64,000 bases of DNA from Haemophilus parainfluenzae (GCF_003252725.1 NZ_QEPO01000003.1:62001-126000), one strand, 5' to 3'; positions 31,324 to 40,492 are shown, counted from the stretch's first letter. The notes: generated by a model from the sequence alone, not told the origin. Made by a program: numbers and translations.

Positions 31324-32543
31324 TGGATTACGGATCCCATATTAAAAATCGGCAGATACATGCCCATCATAATAATACCGATTAAACTACCAATGATGAG
31401 CATCATTAAAGGCTCTAAAAGTTGGGAAAGTAAATCAATTTGATGATTGAGCTTTTCTTGATAGTTATCAGCAATATGACGCAACATCAAAGCAAGTTTT
31501 CCACTTTTTTCTCCAATCTGTAGCATTTGTTGTGCTTCCATTGGGAAAAGATGACTACTGACACTTTCTGAAAATGGATAACCTTGCGAAACCCACTGTA
31601 AAATTGACCGCACTTCTTGTTGTAGCAGAATATCACCTTTTAAGGTACGTTGTGTTTGCCAGGTTTGTTGTTTGGGGAGGAAGCTATTTAAGGCTGGCGT
31701 TAATGCCACTCCGGATTGAAGCATTAATTGGAGGTTATGGCTAAAACTGATTAGGCGAGAAAGGCAAATGATATTGCCCCAAATTGGCATGCGGCTAATT
31801 AGTGCATTCTTTTTTTGATTTAGCCAAAGGGAATGTTTTAATGCCATCTTCAACATAAAAATAGCGAAAGTGCAGGCAATCATTAACGCAACAAAATGAT
31901 GTTGTAGGAATTGAGACATAGCTAATAATACGGCGGTTAATGTAGGCAAATCAGCGGAATTTTCGCCATACATTTCAGCAAATTGTGGTACAACGAAGAG
32001 TAATAAAATCAACGTAAGTGAAAGCGAAATACCTAATACCATGGCTGGATAAAGCATAATTTTTTGTAATTTGCGTTGAAGCGTTAATGATTGCGTTCGA
32101 CGTTCTGCAATTTTAGTGCATACCTCTGCCAGTTTTCCTGTCATTTCTCCCACTTGAATAAGTTGAATCTCTTGAAAGTTTAAATACTTTCCTTGTATTT
32201 CCAAGCTTTGTGAAAACGGAAGACCACTTTCAATTAACTCAATTAAGGCGCTAAGCCACTGATGCAAACCCAATTGTGTGCAGTTGTCTTGCAAAATATG
32301 TAGTGCATTTTTTAATGGAATGGCAGAACTGAGCAATGTAGCCAGTTGATTCAATAAAGCACTGATTTCTGCATTTTTCGGTTTCTGATTAAGTTGCCAA
32401 TCTTGTTGCAAGCGAATGTGACTAAAACCTTTTGCAATTAACAGAAATTGTGCGGCTTGTTTAGATTGAGCAACAAGGCTACCTTTTTGCCATTGTTGTC
32501 GCTGATCATAGGCTTGGAAATAAAAGAGTTTTTGCTTTGCCAT
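31320..32543 (-). CDS. pilC: Type IV pilus inner-membrane platform protein PilC
   Basis: A 407-residue protein with two T2SF domains (about 70-195 and 265-395) and three main membrane segments, the platform on which pilin subunits are assembled. LQVGEMTGKLAEV-type repeats occur twice (LIQVGEMTGKLAEV and MLQIGEKSGKLALM), confirming the internal duplication. It lies 8 nt after pilB. Two uptake signals occur in the locus here (31607-31615 inside this gene, 31144-31152 in pilD). Confidence 0.92.
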   Translation of the reverse strand: MAKQKLFYFQAYDQRQQWQKGSLVAQSKQAAQFLLIAKGFSHIRLQQDWQLNQKPKNAEISALLNQLATLLSSAIPLKNALHILQDNCTQLGLHQWLSALIELIESGLPFSQSLEIQGKYLNFQEIQLIQVGEMTGKLAEVCTKIAERRTQSLTLQRKLQKIMLYPAMVLGISLSLTLILLLFVVPQFAEMYGENSADLPTLTAVLLAMSQFLQHHFVALMIACTFAIFMLKMALKHSLWLNQKKNALISRMPIWGNIICLSRLISFSHNLQLMLQSGVALTPALNSFLPKQQTWQTQRTLKGDILLQQEVRSILQWVSQGYPFSESVSSHLFPMEAQQMLQIGEKSGKLALMLRHIADNYQEKLNHQIDLLSQLLEPLMMLIIGSLIGIIMMGMYLPIFNMGSVIQ

Positions 32544-32551
32544 AGAGACTC

Positions 32552-33931
32552 CTATTTTTTACCTAACACACGTTGAATTTCATCAAGATCGGTGATGTTA
32601 TCTTTTACTTTTTCTAATGCACTTTGATAAAGTGAATCGAAATCAGTTTGGTAACAGTTATTTTCACATTGTAAAAATTGATACACCCCAATACGCCCTT
32701 GATACCCCTGATGGCAATCGCAAGAATCACTAAAATGTTGACCGCACTTTAAACAACGTTTACGCACCAATCTCTGTGCGATAACTAATAAGAGACTATT
32801 TTCAATTTCATGAGATTGAATGCCTAGTTGTTGCAAGCGTGAAATTGCTGAGAGGGCATCGTTGGTATGTAAGGTCGAAAGCACTAAATGGCCGGTTTGA
32901 GCTGCTCTTAATGCCATTAATGCACTTTCTTCATCTCGAATTTCACCAAGCATAATAATGTCGGGGTCTTGCCGTAAAAATGTACGAAGTAATCGGCTAA
33001 AATCTAAACCGATTTGTGGATTTACTTGAGTTTGAATAATACCTTCCAATTCAATTTCAATGGGATCTTCTGCCGTCATGATATGTTTATCTGGCGTATT
33101 GAGCCATTGAAGTGCAGTATAAAGCGAAATACTTTTTCCGCTTCCCGTTGGCCCAGTCACGAGGATTAAACCCTGAGGTTGACCGAGTGCATGTTGAAAT
33201 TGATTTTGTTGGTTTTTTGTCATGCCAAGTTCAGCAAAACTTAACTGAACAGGTTTATTTTGTTGTAACCGTAATACCGCTTTTTCTCCCCAATGCGTGG
33301 GCAAGGTAGAAAGGCGGAAATCTAAAATATCGGAGAATGTCGTTTTGAATTGAAAGCGGCCATCTTGTGGTAGCCGAGTTTCACTGATATCCAGTTTGGC
33401 TAAGAGTTTTAAACGAGAAATTACACGATTGGCGAGTGATTTACTGATAATCGGCTGTGGTTGGAGTACGCCATCAATACGTAAACGAGTTAAGAGCCCA
33501 TTTGGCTGAATTTCTAAATGAATATCGGAGGCATTTTTTTGTAGGGCAGTTTCAAAAACACTGTTTAATAATTGAATAACAGGTTCATCTTCATTAGATA
33601 AATTGGCAGTGCTTTCATCTTCTGAATGATGATAAAACGTCGTTTGCTCTTCTATTTGATTGGCTTTCGGTGCAAGGGATTGTAAAAGTTGTTTAAGTTG
33701 GGCCGTTTCAAATAAAATCGGTTCAACTAATTTTCCACTTAAAAAAGCAAAGGTTTCACAAGCTGCAAGATTATTCAGCGAATCTACTGCAAGCCATAAA
33801 TGGTGTTCGTCTTCTTTAATAGGGAGTGCAAAGTAACGTAACAGCAATGCTTGTTGCTGTTGGTTTTGTTGCCAATATTGTGGCGAGATTTGGTAAATCT
33901 CGCCATTTTTTGCGATTGCTTGATAAGCCAT
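32552..33931 (-). CDS. pilB: Type IV pilus assembly ATPase PilB
   Basis: A 459-residue GspE/PilB-type secretion ATPase that powers pilus extension for DNA uptake. Walker A is GPTGSGKS (260-267), Walker B IIMLGEIRDEE (325-335), and the zinc-binding cysteines are C393, C396, C404 and C406. The N-terminal MshEN domain is short relative to many PilB proteins. It starts 6 nt past the pilA stop. Uptake signal at 32741-32749. Confidence 0.93.
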   Translation of the reverse strand: MAYQAIAKNGEIYQISPQYWQQNQQQQALLLRYFALPIKEDEHHLWLAVDSLNNLAACETFAFLSGKLVEPILFETAQLKQLLQSLAPKANQIEEQTTFYHHSEDESTANLSNEDEPVIQLLNSVFETALQKNASDIHLEIQPNGLLTRLRIDGVLQPQPIISKSLANRVISRLKLLAKLDISETRLPQDGRFQFKTTFSDILDFRLSTLPTHWGEKAVLRLQQNKPVQLSFAELGMTKNQQNQFQHALGQPQGLILVTGPTGSGKSISLYTALQWLNTPDKHIMTAEDPIEIELEGIIQTQVNPQIGLDFSRLLRTFLRQDPDIIMLGEIRDEESALMALRAAQTGHLVLSTLHTNDALSAISRLQQLGIQSHEIENSLLLVIAQRLVRKRCLKCGQHFSDSCDCHQGYQGRIGVYQFLQCENNCYQTDFDSLYQSALEKVKDNITDLDEIQRVLGKK

Positions 33932-33937
33932 GTTTCG

Positions 33938-34381
33938 CTATTTAGCTGAAGAGCAGAAACCTGCAGGGAATAAATCTGCATTGCTTGGGCAAGCGGTTGT
34001 CCAGGTGACACCTGATGAGGTTGAACCTGTCGCCGTTAAAGAATAACTGATCCCATCTAATGCACCATTTCCTGTCACCGTAATCACCCCCGATTTCGTG
34101 GTGATGGATTTGACATAGCCTTTTGCGGTTGTGATGTCTGCAGCAATTCCATTTGAGCCACCTGAACAGTTTGTTGGGGCATTGGTGCTATAGATACATA
34201 GTTCCACATCAGATTTATAAGGTGCAGAAGCTTGTAACAATTCGGAGATAGCCGCTTTTTTGGTATAATTTTGATAAGACGGAATGGCGATCGTCGCGAG
34301 AATAGCAATAATCGCAATTACGATCATCAATTCAATTAACGTAAAACCTTTATGTAAAGGTTTAGAAAAAGTCAGTTTCAT
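33938..34381 (-). CDS. pilA: Type IV major prepilin PilA
   Basis: A 147-residue prepilin. A 12-residue basic leader ends KPLHKG, followed by mature [16 protein letters not shown] with the conserved Glu at position 5 of the mature chain. Four cysteines (two in the alpha-beta loop region, two near the C-terminus) probably form two disulfides. AAGGAA precedes the ATG at 34381; upstream Met codons are not compatible with a leader. First gene of the competence operon, under the CRP-S site at 34476-34499. Confidence 0.95.
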   Translation of the reverse strand: MKLTFSKPLHKGFTLIELMIVIAIIAILATIAIPSYQNYTKKAAISELLQASAPYKSDVELCIYSTNAPTNCSGGSNGIAADITTAKGYVKSITTKSGVITVTGNGALDGISYSLTATGSTSSGVTWTTACPSNADLFPAGFCSSAK

Positions 34382-34475
34382 TAAATTAAATTTCCTTTTG
34401 GTTGAATAAAAAAATGCCAGAATTGGCGGCAACATTGTCTAAAAGGGAAAAATGAAAGTAAAACTGACCGCACTT

Positions 34476-34499
34476 TTTTTGCGATCTCGATCGCAAAAA
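34476..34499. promoter_or_regulatory. CRP-S (Sxy-dependent) competence regulatory site
   Basis: The sequence TTTTTGCGATCTCGATCGCAAAAA, shown here as positions 34476-34499, is a near-perfect palindrome with GCGATC and GATCGC arms around a TC centre. The TGCGA/TCGCA half-sites are diagnostic of CRP-S sites, which need both CRP-cAMP and Sxy in H. influenzae. It lies between divergent pilA (start 34381) and ampD (start 34524). Confidence 0.92.
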
Positions 34500-34523
34500 T
34501 GAAATTTAATCGCAGAAAAACAG

Positions 34524-35087
34524 ATGAATAAGATAAAAAATGGCTGGTTAAGCCAGGCAAGAAAAGTGATTTCACCCCATTTTGATGAACGTCCTGATGT
34601 AGAGGATATTTCATTACTCGTCATTCATTACATCAGTTTACCGCCAGAACAATTTGGTGGGGGATATGTAGATGATTTTTTCCAAGGAAAACTCGATCCC
34701 ACTATTCATCCTTATTTTGAAGAGATTTATCAATTTCGTGTGTCAGCCCATTGTTTAATTGAACGGGATGGCAAGGTGACGCAATATGTGAGTTTCGATG
34801 ATAGAGCATGGCATGCGGGACTTTCTTGCTTTGAAGGACGCGATAAATGTAATGATTTTGCGATTGGTATTGAGCTAGAGGGCAGTAATGAACAGCCTTT
34901 TACAGAGGCACAATACCAAGTGCTTGCTGCATTAACACGAGATATCATGCAAGCTTATCCGAAAATAACGCTCGATCGTATCGTTGGTCATTGCGATATT
35001 TCGCCAGGTCGTAAGATCGATCCGGGTCAATATTTTGAGTGGGAACGCTATTTAGCGTTAGTCAAAAAAGGCTTGGATAAAAAATAA
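34524..35087 (+). CDS. ampD: 1,6-anhydro-N-acetylmuramoyl-L-alanine amidase AmpD
   Basis: A 187-residue cytosolic zinc amidase that frees the peptide from anhydro-muropeptides imported by AmpG. Zinc ligands H35, H156 and D166 and the catalytic Glu117 and Lys164 are all in place, and the length is that of E. coli AmpD. The ATG lies 25 nt from the CRP-S site, so the site overlaps its promoter region. No classic SD is visible just upstream (AGATGAATAAG is internal). Confidence 0.94.
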   Translation: MNKIKNGWLSQARKVISPHFDERPDVEDISLLVIHYISLPPEQFGGGYVDDFFQGKLDPTIHPYFEEIYQFRVSAHCLIERDGKVTQYVSFDDRAWHAGLSCFEGRDKCNDFAIGIELEGSNEQPFTEAQYQVLAALTRDIMQAYPKITLDRIVGHCDISPGRKIDPGQYFEWERYLALVKKGLDKK

Positions 35088-35571
35088 TCACTAAAATTTT
35101 TGATTGAATGTGAGTAAGATAATTTCTGGGAATAAGCCTTATCTTAATGAAATTAAAGAGAAAATTTTCTCTCTAAAATTGAGGCTAAAATGCTGAGAAG
35201 AGTTATGCAACACTCGCCATTTGCTCAATCACAATTTTATCCACAGAAATATTGAATAACTCACAGCTATTATTTCTTCACCAAACAAGGAATGTTTAAA
35301 CTAAAAAATGGCTGAATTTTTGACCGCACTTTGATGAGAAAAAGTGCGGTCATTTTTTTTGGAAAATTTTTGATTAAAGGTTATACAAAAATGAAAAAAG
35401 TGAAGTGTGAAAAGCGATTTTTGATCTTTATACACAGTTAAATTTAGATTATCCAAGTGTTACCCACAGAGTTATCCACAATAGGGTAAATATGCCCATT
35501 CGGTTGATAAAAAAGCGAATTTATGAAACAATCTGTAAATTATTTTTGTACAAAATTTAAGGTGAACGATA
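35088..35571. other. 484-bp gene-free region rich in DnaA boxes and palindromes
   Basis: No ORF of note is seen. The stretch holds an 8-bp inverted repeat (35115-35122 with 35139-35146), a perfect 16-bp palindrome (35157-35172), DnaA boxes TTATCCACA (35237-35245 and 35472-35480), TTATACACA (35428-35436), TTACCCACA (35460-35468), weaker TTATCCAAG (35449-35457), TTATGCAAC (35203-35211) and TTATACAAA (35381-35389), all on the plus strand, and an uptake-signal hairpin. Only one GATC lies inside the gap (35423-35426). This may bind DnaA, as an origin, a datA/DARS-like titration site or a DnaA-controlled promoter. Confidence 0.6.
35321..35360 (+). terminator. Uptake-signal inverted-pair terminator downstream of ampD
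   Basis: A perfect 12-bp stem (35321-35332 with 35341-35352), 8-nt loop and eight T residues. It carries two opposed exact uptake signals. It is about 230 nt past ampD, so it may end a longer ampD transcript. Confidence 0.75.
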
Positions 35572-36165
35572 GTGATCGATTTTGATGGCTACCGTCCAAA
35601 TGTAGGCATTGTCATTTGTAATCGCAAAGGGCAGGTGCTTTGGGCTAAACGATACGGGCAGAATTCGTGGCAATTCCCGCAAGGTGGAATTAACGATAAC
35701 GAAAGTGCCGAACAAGCCATGTATCGTGAATTATATGAAGAGGTTGGCTTGCAACCCAAAGATGTGAAGGTGCTTTATGCCTCTAAACATTGGTTGCGTT
35801 ATAAGCTGCCGAAAAGATTGCTGCGTTATGACAGCAAACCCATGTGTATTGGGCAAAAACAACGTTGGTTTTTGTTGCAATTAGTGGGTGATGAAAAAAA
35901 TATTAATATGAACACAACAAAATCACCCGAATTTGATGGTTGGCGTTGGGTGAGTTTTTGGTATCCCGTACGTCAGGTAGTGTCCTTTAAGAAAGATGTT
36001 TATCGCAAAGCGATGAAAGAGTTTGCTCAAGTGATGTTTGGCAACGAAAAAACATTGCTTGAAAATACGCAAGAGCATGAGACAAATAAACCTTATCATG
36101 CGCTGCGTAAAAATGGTTTTTCTAAATATCAAAAACGTTCATCTTATAAATCAAGGGGACAATAA
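35572..36165 (+). CDS. rppH: RNA pyrophosphohydrolase
   Basis: A 197-residue Nudix enzyme that removes pyrophosphate from 5' ends of mRNA and so triggers RNase E decay. The Nudix box begins at G38 with [20 protein letters not shown] and the [15 protein letters not shown] region is typical. The start is GTG, supported by an AAGGTGA ribosome-binding site and by the family N-terminus [14 protein letters not shown]. The C-terminal 35 residues are a basic tail. The stop overlaps the start of the next gene (TAATG). Confidence 0.95.
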   Translation: MIDFDGYRPNVGIVICNRKGQVLWAKRYGQNSWQFPQGGINDNESAEQAMYRELYEEVGLQPKDVKVLYASKHWLRYKLPKRLLRYDSKPMCIGQKQRWFLLQLVGDEKNINMNTTKSPEFDGWRWVSFWYPVRQVVSFKKDVYRKAMKEFAQVMFGNEKTLLENTQEHETNKPYHALRKNGFSKYQKRSSYKSRGQ

Positions 36166-36959
36166 TGCTCACTTTTATTCTGCTTTGTTTGATTGTTGGG
36201 TCTGTTGTTGGTTTTCTTGCCGGATTATTTGGTATAGGTGGTGGGTTAATTATCGTCCCAACTTTAGTCTATTTATTGCCGATGGTAGGCGTGCCTGAAC
36301 CCTTGTTGATGTCCACGGCATTAGGGACTTCATTTGCGACCATTGTGATTACTGGATTTTCTTCTGCACAGCGTCATCATAAACTAGGCAATATAGTTTG
36401 GAGTGCAGTTAAAGTATTGGCACCGATGGTCATGATTTCGGTCTTTATCTCTGGTTTGTTTATTGGCAAGCTTGATCGTGATGTATCAGCTAAAATCTTT
36501 GCCTGTTTAGTTGTGTATTTAGCGGCAAAAATGGTGATTTCTATTAAGAAAAACACAGGGAAAACCAAACCTTTAACAACACAAGCATCTGTTATCGGTG
36601 GTATTTTAATTGGGATGGCATCAAGCGCAGCGGGCGTAGGCGGTGGTGGTTTTATCGTGCCATTTTTAAATTCCCGCGGCATTGATATGAAAAAAGCCAT
36701 CGGTTCTTCCGCATTCTGTGGGGCACTTCTTGGTTTATCAGGCATGTTGAGTTTTATGGTGAGTGGTTGGGGCAATCCTGCCATGCCAGATTATTCTCTG
36801 GGTTATGTTTATTTACCTGCCGTGCTTGGTATTACGGGTACTTCATTCTTTACTTCTAAACTAGGGGCAACCGCCACCTCCAAACTCCCTGTCCCAACCT
36901 TGAAAAAAGGCTTTGCCTTGCTATTAGTTGCGATCGCAGTTGATATGTTTATGAAATAA
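36165..36959 (+). CDS. TauE/SafE (TSUP) family membrane transporter
   Basis: A 264-residue polytopic protein with the two duplicated TSUP motifs: [15 protein letters not shown] near residues 20-34 and [16 protein letters not shown] near 148-163. Family members export sulfite, sulfoacetate or related organosulfur anions; substrate is not predictable here. It is translationally coupled to rppH and is followed by lgt after 8 nt, so rppH-TSUP-lgt-thyA look like one operon. Confidence 0.88.
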   Translation: MLTFILLCLIVGSVVGFLAGLFGIGGGLIIVPTLVYLLPMVGVPEPLLMSTALGTSFATIVITGFSSAQRHHKLGNIVWSAVKVLAPMVMISVFISGLFIGKLDRDVSAKIFACLVVYLAAKMVISIKKNTGKTKPLTTQASVIGGILIGMASSAAGVGGGGFIVPFLNSRGIDMKKAIGSSAFCGALLGLSGMLSFMVSGWGNPAMPDYSLGYVYLPAVLGITGTSFFTSKLGATATSKLPVPTLKKGFALLLVAIAVDMFMK

Positions 36960-36967
36960 GGAATGTT

Positions 36968-37777
36968 ATGAATTCAGAATTTTTGATGCTTCCACATTTT
37001 GATCCGACTATTTTCACTTTAGGTGATAGCAATATAGGGTTGCGTTGGTATGGCTTAATGTATCTATTAGGTTTCATTTTTGCCCGCTGGTTAGCTGTTC
37101 GTCGTGCAAATCAACCGAATAGTGGTTGGACGGTCGATCAAGTGGATACGTTACTTTTTAATGGCTTTATGGGCGTATTCTTAGGTGGTCGCATTGGTGA
37201 TGTCTTTTTCTATAACTTCGATCATTTTGTGCAAGATCCGCTGTATTTATTCCGTGTTTGGGAAGGCGGAATGTCATTCCATGGTGGATTAATTGGGGTG
37301 ATTATCTCAATGATTTGGACCTCTTATTCTCAAAAAAGAAGCTTTTGGCAAACGGCAGATTTCGTGGCGCCCTTGATTCCATTTGGTTTAGGGATGGGCC
37401 GAATTGGTAACTTCATCAATTTAGAACTTTGGGGACGAGAAACGGATGTGCCTTGGGCCATGATTTTCCCAAATGATCCATTGTTATTACCGCGCCATCC
37501 TTCACAGCTTTATGAGGCGTTCTTAGAGGGTTTCGTGTTGTTTATTATTCTGAATGTCTTTATTAAAAAGCCTCGTCCTGTGGGTTCAGTAGCTGGATTA
37601 TTCCTGGTTTGTTACGGTATTTTCCGTTTTATTGTTGAATATGTCCGTGAGCCAGAAGTGGAATCTTTCTTAGGCATCATGACACGTGGACAAGCCCTTT
37701 GTTTGCCGATGATTATTGGCGGTGGATTAATTATGGCATGGGCATACAATCGCTCGAAAAGTGCGGTTCATCACTAA
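36968..37777 (+). CDS. lgt: Prolipoprotein diacylglyceryl transferase
   Basis: A 269-residue inner-membrane enzyme that attaches diacylglycerol from phosphatidylglycerol to the lipobox cysteine. The Lgt signature [17 protein letters not shown] carries the essential arginine (R145), and the conserved His105 sits in GMSFHGG. The last codons RSKSAVHH are written by an uptake signal (37759-37767). It precedes thyA by 10 nt, a linkage common in gammaproteobacteria. Confidence 0.96.
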   Translation: MNSEFLMLPHFDPTIFTLGDSNIGLRWYGLMYLLGFIFARWLAVRRANQPNSGWTVDQVDTLLFNGFMGVFLGGRIGDVFFYNFDHFVQDPLYLFRVWEGGMSFHGGLIGVIISMIWTSYSQKRSFWQTADFVAPLIPFGLGMGRIGNFINLELWGRETDVPWAMIFPNDPLLLPRHPSQLYEAFLEGFVLFIILNVFIKKPRPVGSVAGLFLVCYGIFRFIVEYVREPEVESFLGIMTRGQALCLPMIIGGGLIMAWAYNRSKSAVHH

Positions 37778-37787
37778 GGAGTTTTTT

Positions 37788-38639
37788 ATGAAACAATATT
37801 TAGATCTTTGCCGACGCATTGTAAATGAAGGTGAGTGGGTTGCTAACGAGCGTACTGGCAAGCGTTGCCTGACGGTGATTAATGCGGATTTAGAATATGA
37901 TGTTGCCAATAATCAATTCCCCTTAATTACCACGCGTAAAAGCTATTGGAAAGCAGCGATTGCGGAGTTTTTAGGTTATATTCGTGGTTATGATAATGCG
38001 GCAGATTTCCGTAAGCTTGGCACCAAAACGTGGGATGCAAATGCCAATGAAAATGCAGCATGGCTTGCCAATCCACATCGTAAAGGCACCGATGATATGG
38101 GCCGCGTTTATGGCGTACAAGGCAGAGCATGGTGTAAACCGAATGGCGAAACCATCGATCAACTTCGTAAAATTGTGAATAATTTAAGCCGAGGGATTGA
38201 TGACCGCGGTGAAATTCTGACTTTCTTCAACCCAGGCGAATTTGACCTAGGCTGTTTGCGTCCTTGCATGCACACACATACTTTCTCTTTAGTAGGTGAT
38301 ACATTGCACTTAACGAGCTACCAACGCTCTTGTGATGTGCCACTTGGCTTAAACTTCAATCAAATTCAGGTCTTTACTTTTCTTGCTTTGATGGCGCAAA
38401 TTACCGGTAATAAACCGGGTAAGGCATATCATAAAATTGTAAATGCGCATATTTATGAAGACCAACTTGAGTTAATGCGTGATGTGCAATTAAAACGTGA
38501 ACCATTCCCTTCACCACAATTAGAAATTAATCCTGATATTAAAACCCTTGAAGATCTTGAAACTTGGGTAACGATGGATGATTTCAAGGTGGTGGGTTAT
38601 CAATCTCACGAACCAATCAAATATCCTTTCTCTGTTTAG
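37788..38639 (+). CDS. thyA: Thymidylate synthase
   Basis: A 283-residue enzyme that methylates dUMP to dTMP with methylene-tetrahydrofolate. The folate/dUMP site is visible in [16 protein letters not shown], and the nucleophile is most likely Cys160 in CLRPCMHTH. That context differs from the usual PPCH of E. coli-type ThyA, marking a divergent subtype that I recall also in H. influenzae. An AAGGAG site fixes the ATG at 37788, ten nt after lgt. Confidence 0.92.
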   Translation: MKQYLDLCRRIVNEGEWVANERTGKRCLTVINADLEYDVANNQFPLITTRKSYWKAAIAEFLGYIRGYDNAADFRKLGTKTWDANANENAAWLANPHRKGTDDMGRVYGVQGRAWCKPNGETIDQLRKIVNNLSRGIDDRGEILTFFNPGEFDLGCLRPCMHTHTFSLVGDTLHLTSYQRSCDVPLGLNFNQIQVFTFLALMAQITGNKPGKAYHKIVNAHIYEDQLELMRDVQLKREPFPSPQLEINPDIKTLEDLETWVTMDDFKVVGYQSHEPIKYPFSV

Positions 38640-38648
38640 GCATTCAAA

Positions 38649-39167
38649 GTGCGGTCAGATTTAGACGAGAAATTTATGCAACACGCCCTGATGCTTGCCG
38701 ATCGTGCAGAAGCACTTGGCGAGATTCCTGTTGGGGCGGTATTGGTAGATGATGAGGGAAATATTCTCGGTGAAGGCTGGAATTTATCTATCATTGAAAA
38801 TGATCCGACCGCTCACGCTGAAATTGTCGCATTGCGTAACGCCGCACAAAATATTCAAAATTATCGTCTGCTCAATACTACACTCTATGTCACCCTTGAG
38901 CCTTGTACCATGTGTGCGGGTGCTATTTTACATAGCCGGATTAAGCGATTAGTCTTCGGTGCATCAGATTATAAAACGGGGGCAGTAGGTTCTCGCTTTC
39001 ACTTCTTTGATGATTATAAAATGAATCACACATTAGAAATTACCACTGGCGTGCTCGCAGAAAAGTGCGGTCAGAAATTGAGTGATTTTTTTAAAAAAAG
39101 ACGAGAGCAGAAAAAGGGAGAAAAGCGGGAAAAGAATCTCCCGCTTGATGTTGAGTCGCAATCTTAA
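38649..39167 (+). CDS. tadA: tRNA-specific adenosine deaminase (wobble A34 to inosine)
   Basis: A 172-residue zinc deaminase acting on tRNA-Arg(ACG). The zinc and proton-shuttle residues are H56-A-E58 and PC86xxC89 (EPCTMCAG). The likely start is GTG at 38649, which lies inside an uptake signal (38647-38655) and gives an N-terminus in line with E. coli TadA; the alternative ATG at 38676 would remove the first helix but has a GACGAGA upstream. The C-terminus is highly basic ([14 protein letters not shown]). Its last 4 bases overlap convergent ung. Confidence 0.92.
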   Translation: MRSDLDEKFMQHALMLADRAEALGEIPVGAVLVDDEGNILGEGWNLSIIENDPTAHAEIVALRNAAQNIQNYRLLNTTLYVTLEPCTMCAGAILHSRIKRLVFGASDYKTGAVGSRFHFFDDYKMNHTLEITTGVLAEKCGQKLSDFFKKRREQKKGEKREKNLPLDVESQS

Positions 39168-39823
39168 ACTTGCCAATCAATTTCACTTAAACCATTTTGT
39201 TTTAAATATTCGTTAGTTTTAGAAAAATGATGACATCCTAGAAAACCACGATGTGCCGAAAGTGGAGAAGGGTGTGGGGCAGTTAAAACATAATGACGAT
39301 TGCGATCAATAAATTGCCCTTTTTTCTGAGCATGGCTTCCCCAAAGTAAAAATACGACTTTTTCACGGTGTTCATTAAGTGCTGCAATCACTTGATCTGT
39401 AAAAACTTCCCAACCAAATTTAGCATGTGAATGTGCCATGCCACGTTCTACCGTTAGCACGGTGTTAAGCAACAGTACACCTTGCTCCGCCCATTTCACC
39501 AAGTAGCCATGATTTGGCATTTTAAAACCTGGGATATCGTTAGCCAATTCTTTGTACATATTCAGTAGAGAAGGCGGAATAGCAACCTCAGGTTTCACCG
39601 AAAAAGCTAAACCGTGCGCTTGATTTGGTCCATGGTAGGGATCCTGCCCTAAGATGACGACTTTCACCTCATCAAATGCCGTATATTTAAAGGCATTAAA
39701 CACTTCGTCTTGCGGTGGGTAAATGGTTTTTCCCGCGAGTCGCTCTTGATGGACTTGTTGTAAAATGTGTTTAAAGTAAGGTTTTTCTTTCTCTTGACCG
39801 ATAACATCTGTCCAGGTTTTCAT
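39164..39823 (-). CDS. ung: Uracil-DNA glycosylase
   Basis: A 219-residue family 1 UDG that removes uracil from DNA. The water-activating loop GQDPYHGP (59-66, Asp61) and the [10 protein letters not shown] leucine loop (His184) are intact. Convergent with tadA, overlapping its end by 4 bases with no visible terminator between them. grcA lies divergently 264 nt away, as I recall for H. influenzae HI0018/HI0017. Confidence 0.97.
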   Translation of the reverse strand: MKTWTDVIGQEKEKPYFKHILQQVHQERLAGKTIYPPQDEVFNAFKYTAFDEVKVVILGQDPYHGPNQAHGLAFSVKPEVAIPPSLLNMYKELANDIPGFKMPNHGYLVKWAEQGVLLLNTVLTVERGMAHSHAKFGWEVFTDQVIAALNEHREKVVFLLWGSHAQKKGQFIDRNRHYVLTAPHPSPLSAHRGFLGCHHFSKTNEYLKQNGLSEIDWQV

Positions 39824-39951
39824 TCTGTATTTCCTTATTGGATAAGCTTGAGTACATTATAAATGAAATTGCTTAGAAAGGCTTTATCTGAAGTTATGTT
39901 AATATTTTGTTAAATGAGATAGTGTATTGAGGCCTTGCAGTGTCAGAAACT

Positions 39952-39965
39952 TTAATCTAGATCAA
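39952..39965 (+). promoter_or_regulatory. FNR-like site upstream of grcA
   Basis: TTAATCTAGATCAA matches the FNR consensus TTGAT-N4-ATCAA at 9 of 10 positions. Its centre is about 90 bp before the predicted grcA start site; a weaker copy (CTGTT-N4-GTCAA, 39994-40007) lies 42 bp closer. E. coli yfiD also uses a proximal and a distal FNR site, so anaerobic control is plausible. Confidence 0.5.
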
Positions 39966-40013
39966 TTTTTAAAAATTAGTCAGAAAAAAGAACCTGTTTT
40001 AGGTCAAAATTAA

Positions 40014-40041
40014 TTGAATTCTTCAAATAGTTTGATAAAAT
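40014..40041 (+). promoter_or_regulatory. Putative sigma-70 promoter of grcA
   Basis: TTGAAT (40014-40019) and TAAAAT (40036-40041) are separated by 16 nt, giving a start near 40048 and a 40-nt leader ending in a strong TAGGAGG ribosome-binding site. Confidence 0.55.
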
Positions 40042-40087
40042 TTGCACAGTTTAATAAATATACAACCGCCAAATTAGGAGGCACTTT

Positions 40088-40471
40088 ATGATCAAAGGTA
40101 TTCAAATTACTCAAGCAGCAAATGACAATCTTTTAAACTCATTCTGGTTATTAGACAGCGAAAAAAATGAAGCTCGTTGTTTATGTGCAAAAGCTGAATT
40201 CGCAGAAGACCAAGTAGTAGCAGTGAGCGAATTAGGCCAAATCGAATACCGTGAATTACCGGTAAACGTAGCACCAACTGTTAAAGTTGAAGGTGGTCAA
40301 CACTTAAACGTAAACGTATTACGTCGTGAAACTTTAGAAGATGCTGTAAACAACCCGGATAAATACCCTCAATTAACTATCCGTGTTTCTGGTTACGCAG
40401 TACGTTTCAACTCTTTAACGCCAGAACAACAACGTGACGTTATTACTCGTACTTTCACTGAAAGCCTATAA
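40088..40471 (+). CDS. grcA: Autonomous glycyl radical cofactor GrcA (YfiD)
   Basis: A 127-residue spare glycyl-radical domain that replaces the C-terminus of oxygen-cleaved pyruvate formate-lyase. The radical Gly102 sits in the canonical [17 protein letters not shown] motif, and the length equals E. coli YfiD. The TAGGAGG ribosome-binding site and codon use (many GTA, TTA, AAC) suggest high expression. FNR-like sites upstream and a strong terminator downstream mark an independent, anaerobically induced unit. Confidence 0.97.
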   Translation: MIKGIQITQAANDNLLNSFWLLDSEKNEARCLCAKAEFAEDQVVAVSELGQIEYRELPVNVAPTVKVEGGQHLNVNVLRRETLEDAVNNPDKYPQLTIRVSGYAVRFNSLTPEQQRDVITRTFTESL

Positions 40472-40492
40472 TTTCAGTTTGAATGAAAAAAG

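Noticed and set aside
35088-35571. Calling the DnaA-box gap the chromosomal origin oriC
   Set aside because: Boxes are convincing, but mnmG, mioC, dnaA and dnaN are absent nearby, GATC sites are few, and gene orientation shows no switch centred here. Kept as a candidate DnaA site only.
36377-36784. 135-codon open frame on the minus strand
   Set aside because: Antisense to the TauE/SafE transporter; proline- and isoleucine-rich shadow with no recognisable domain.
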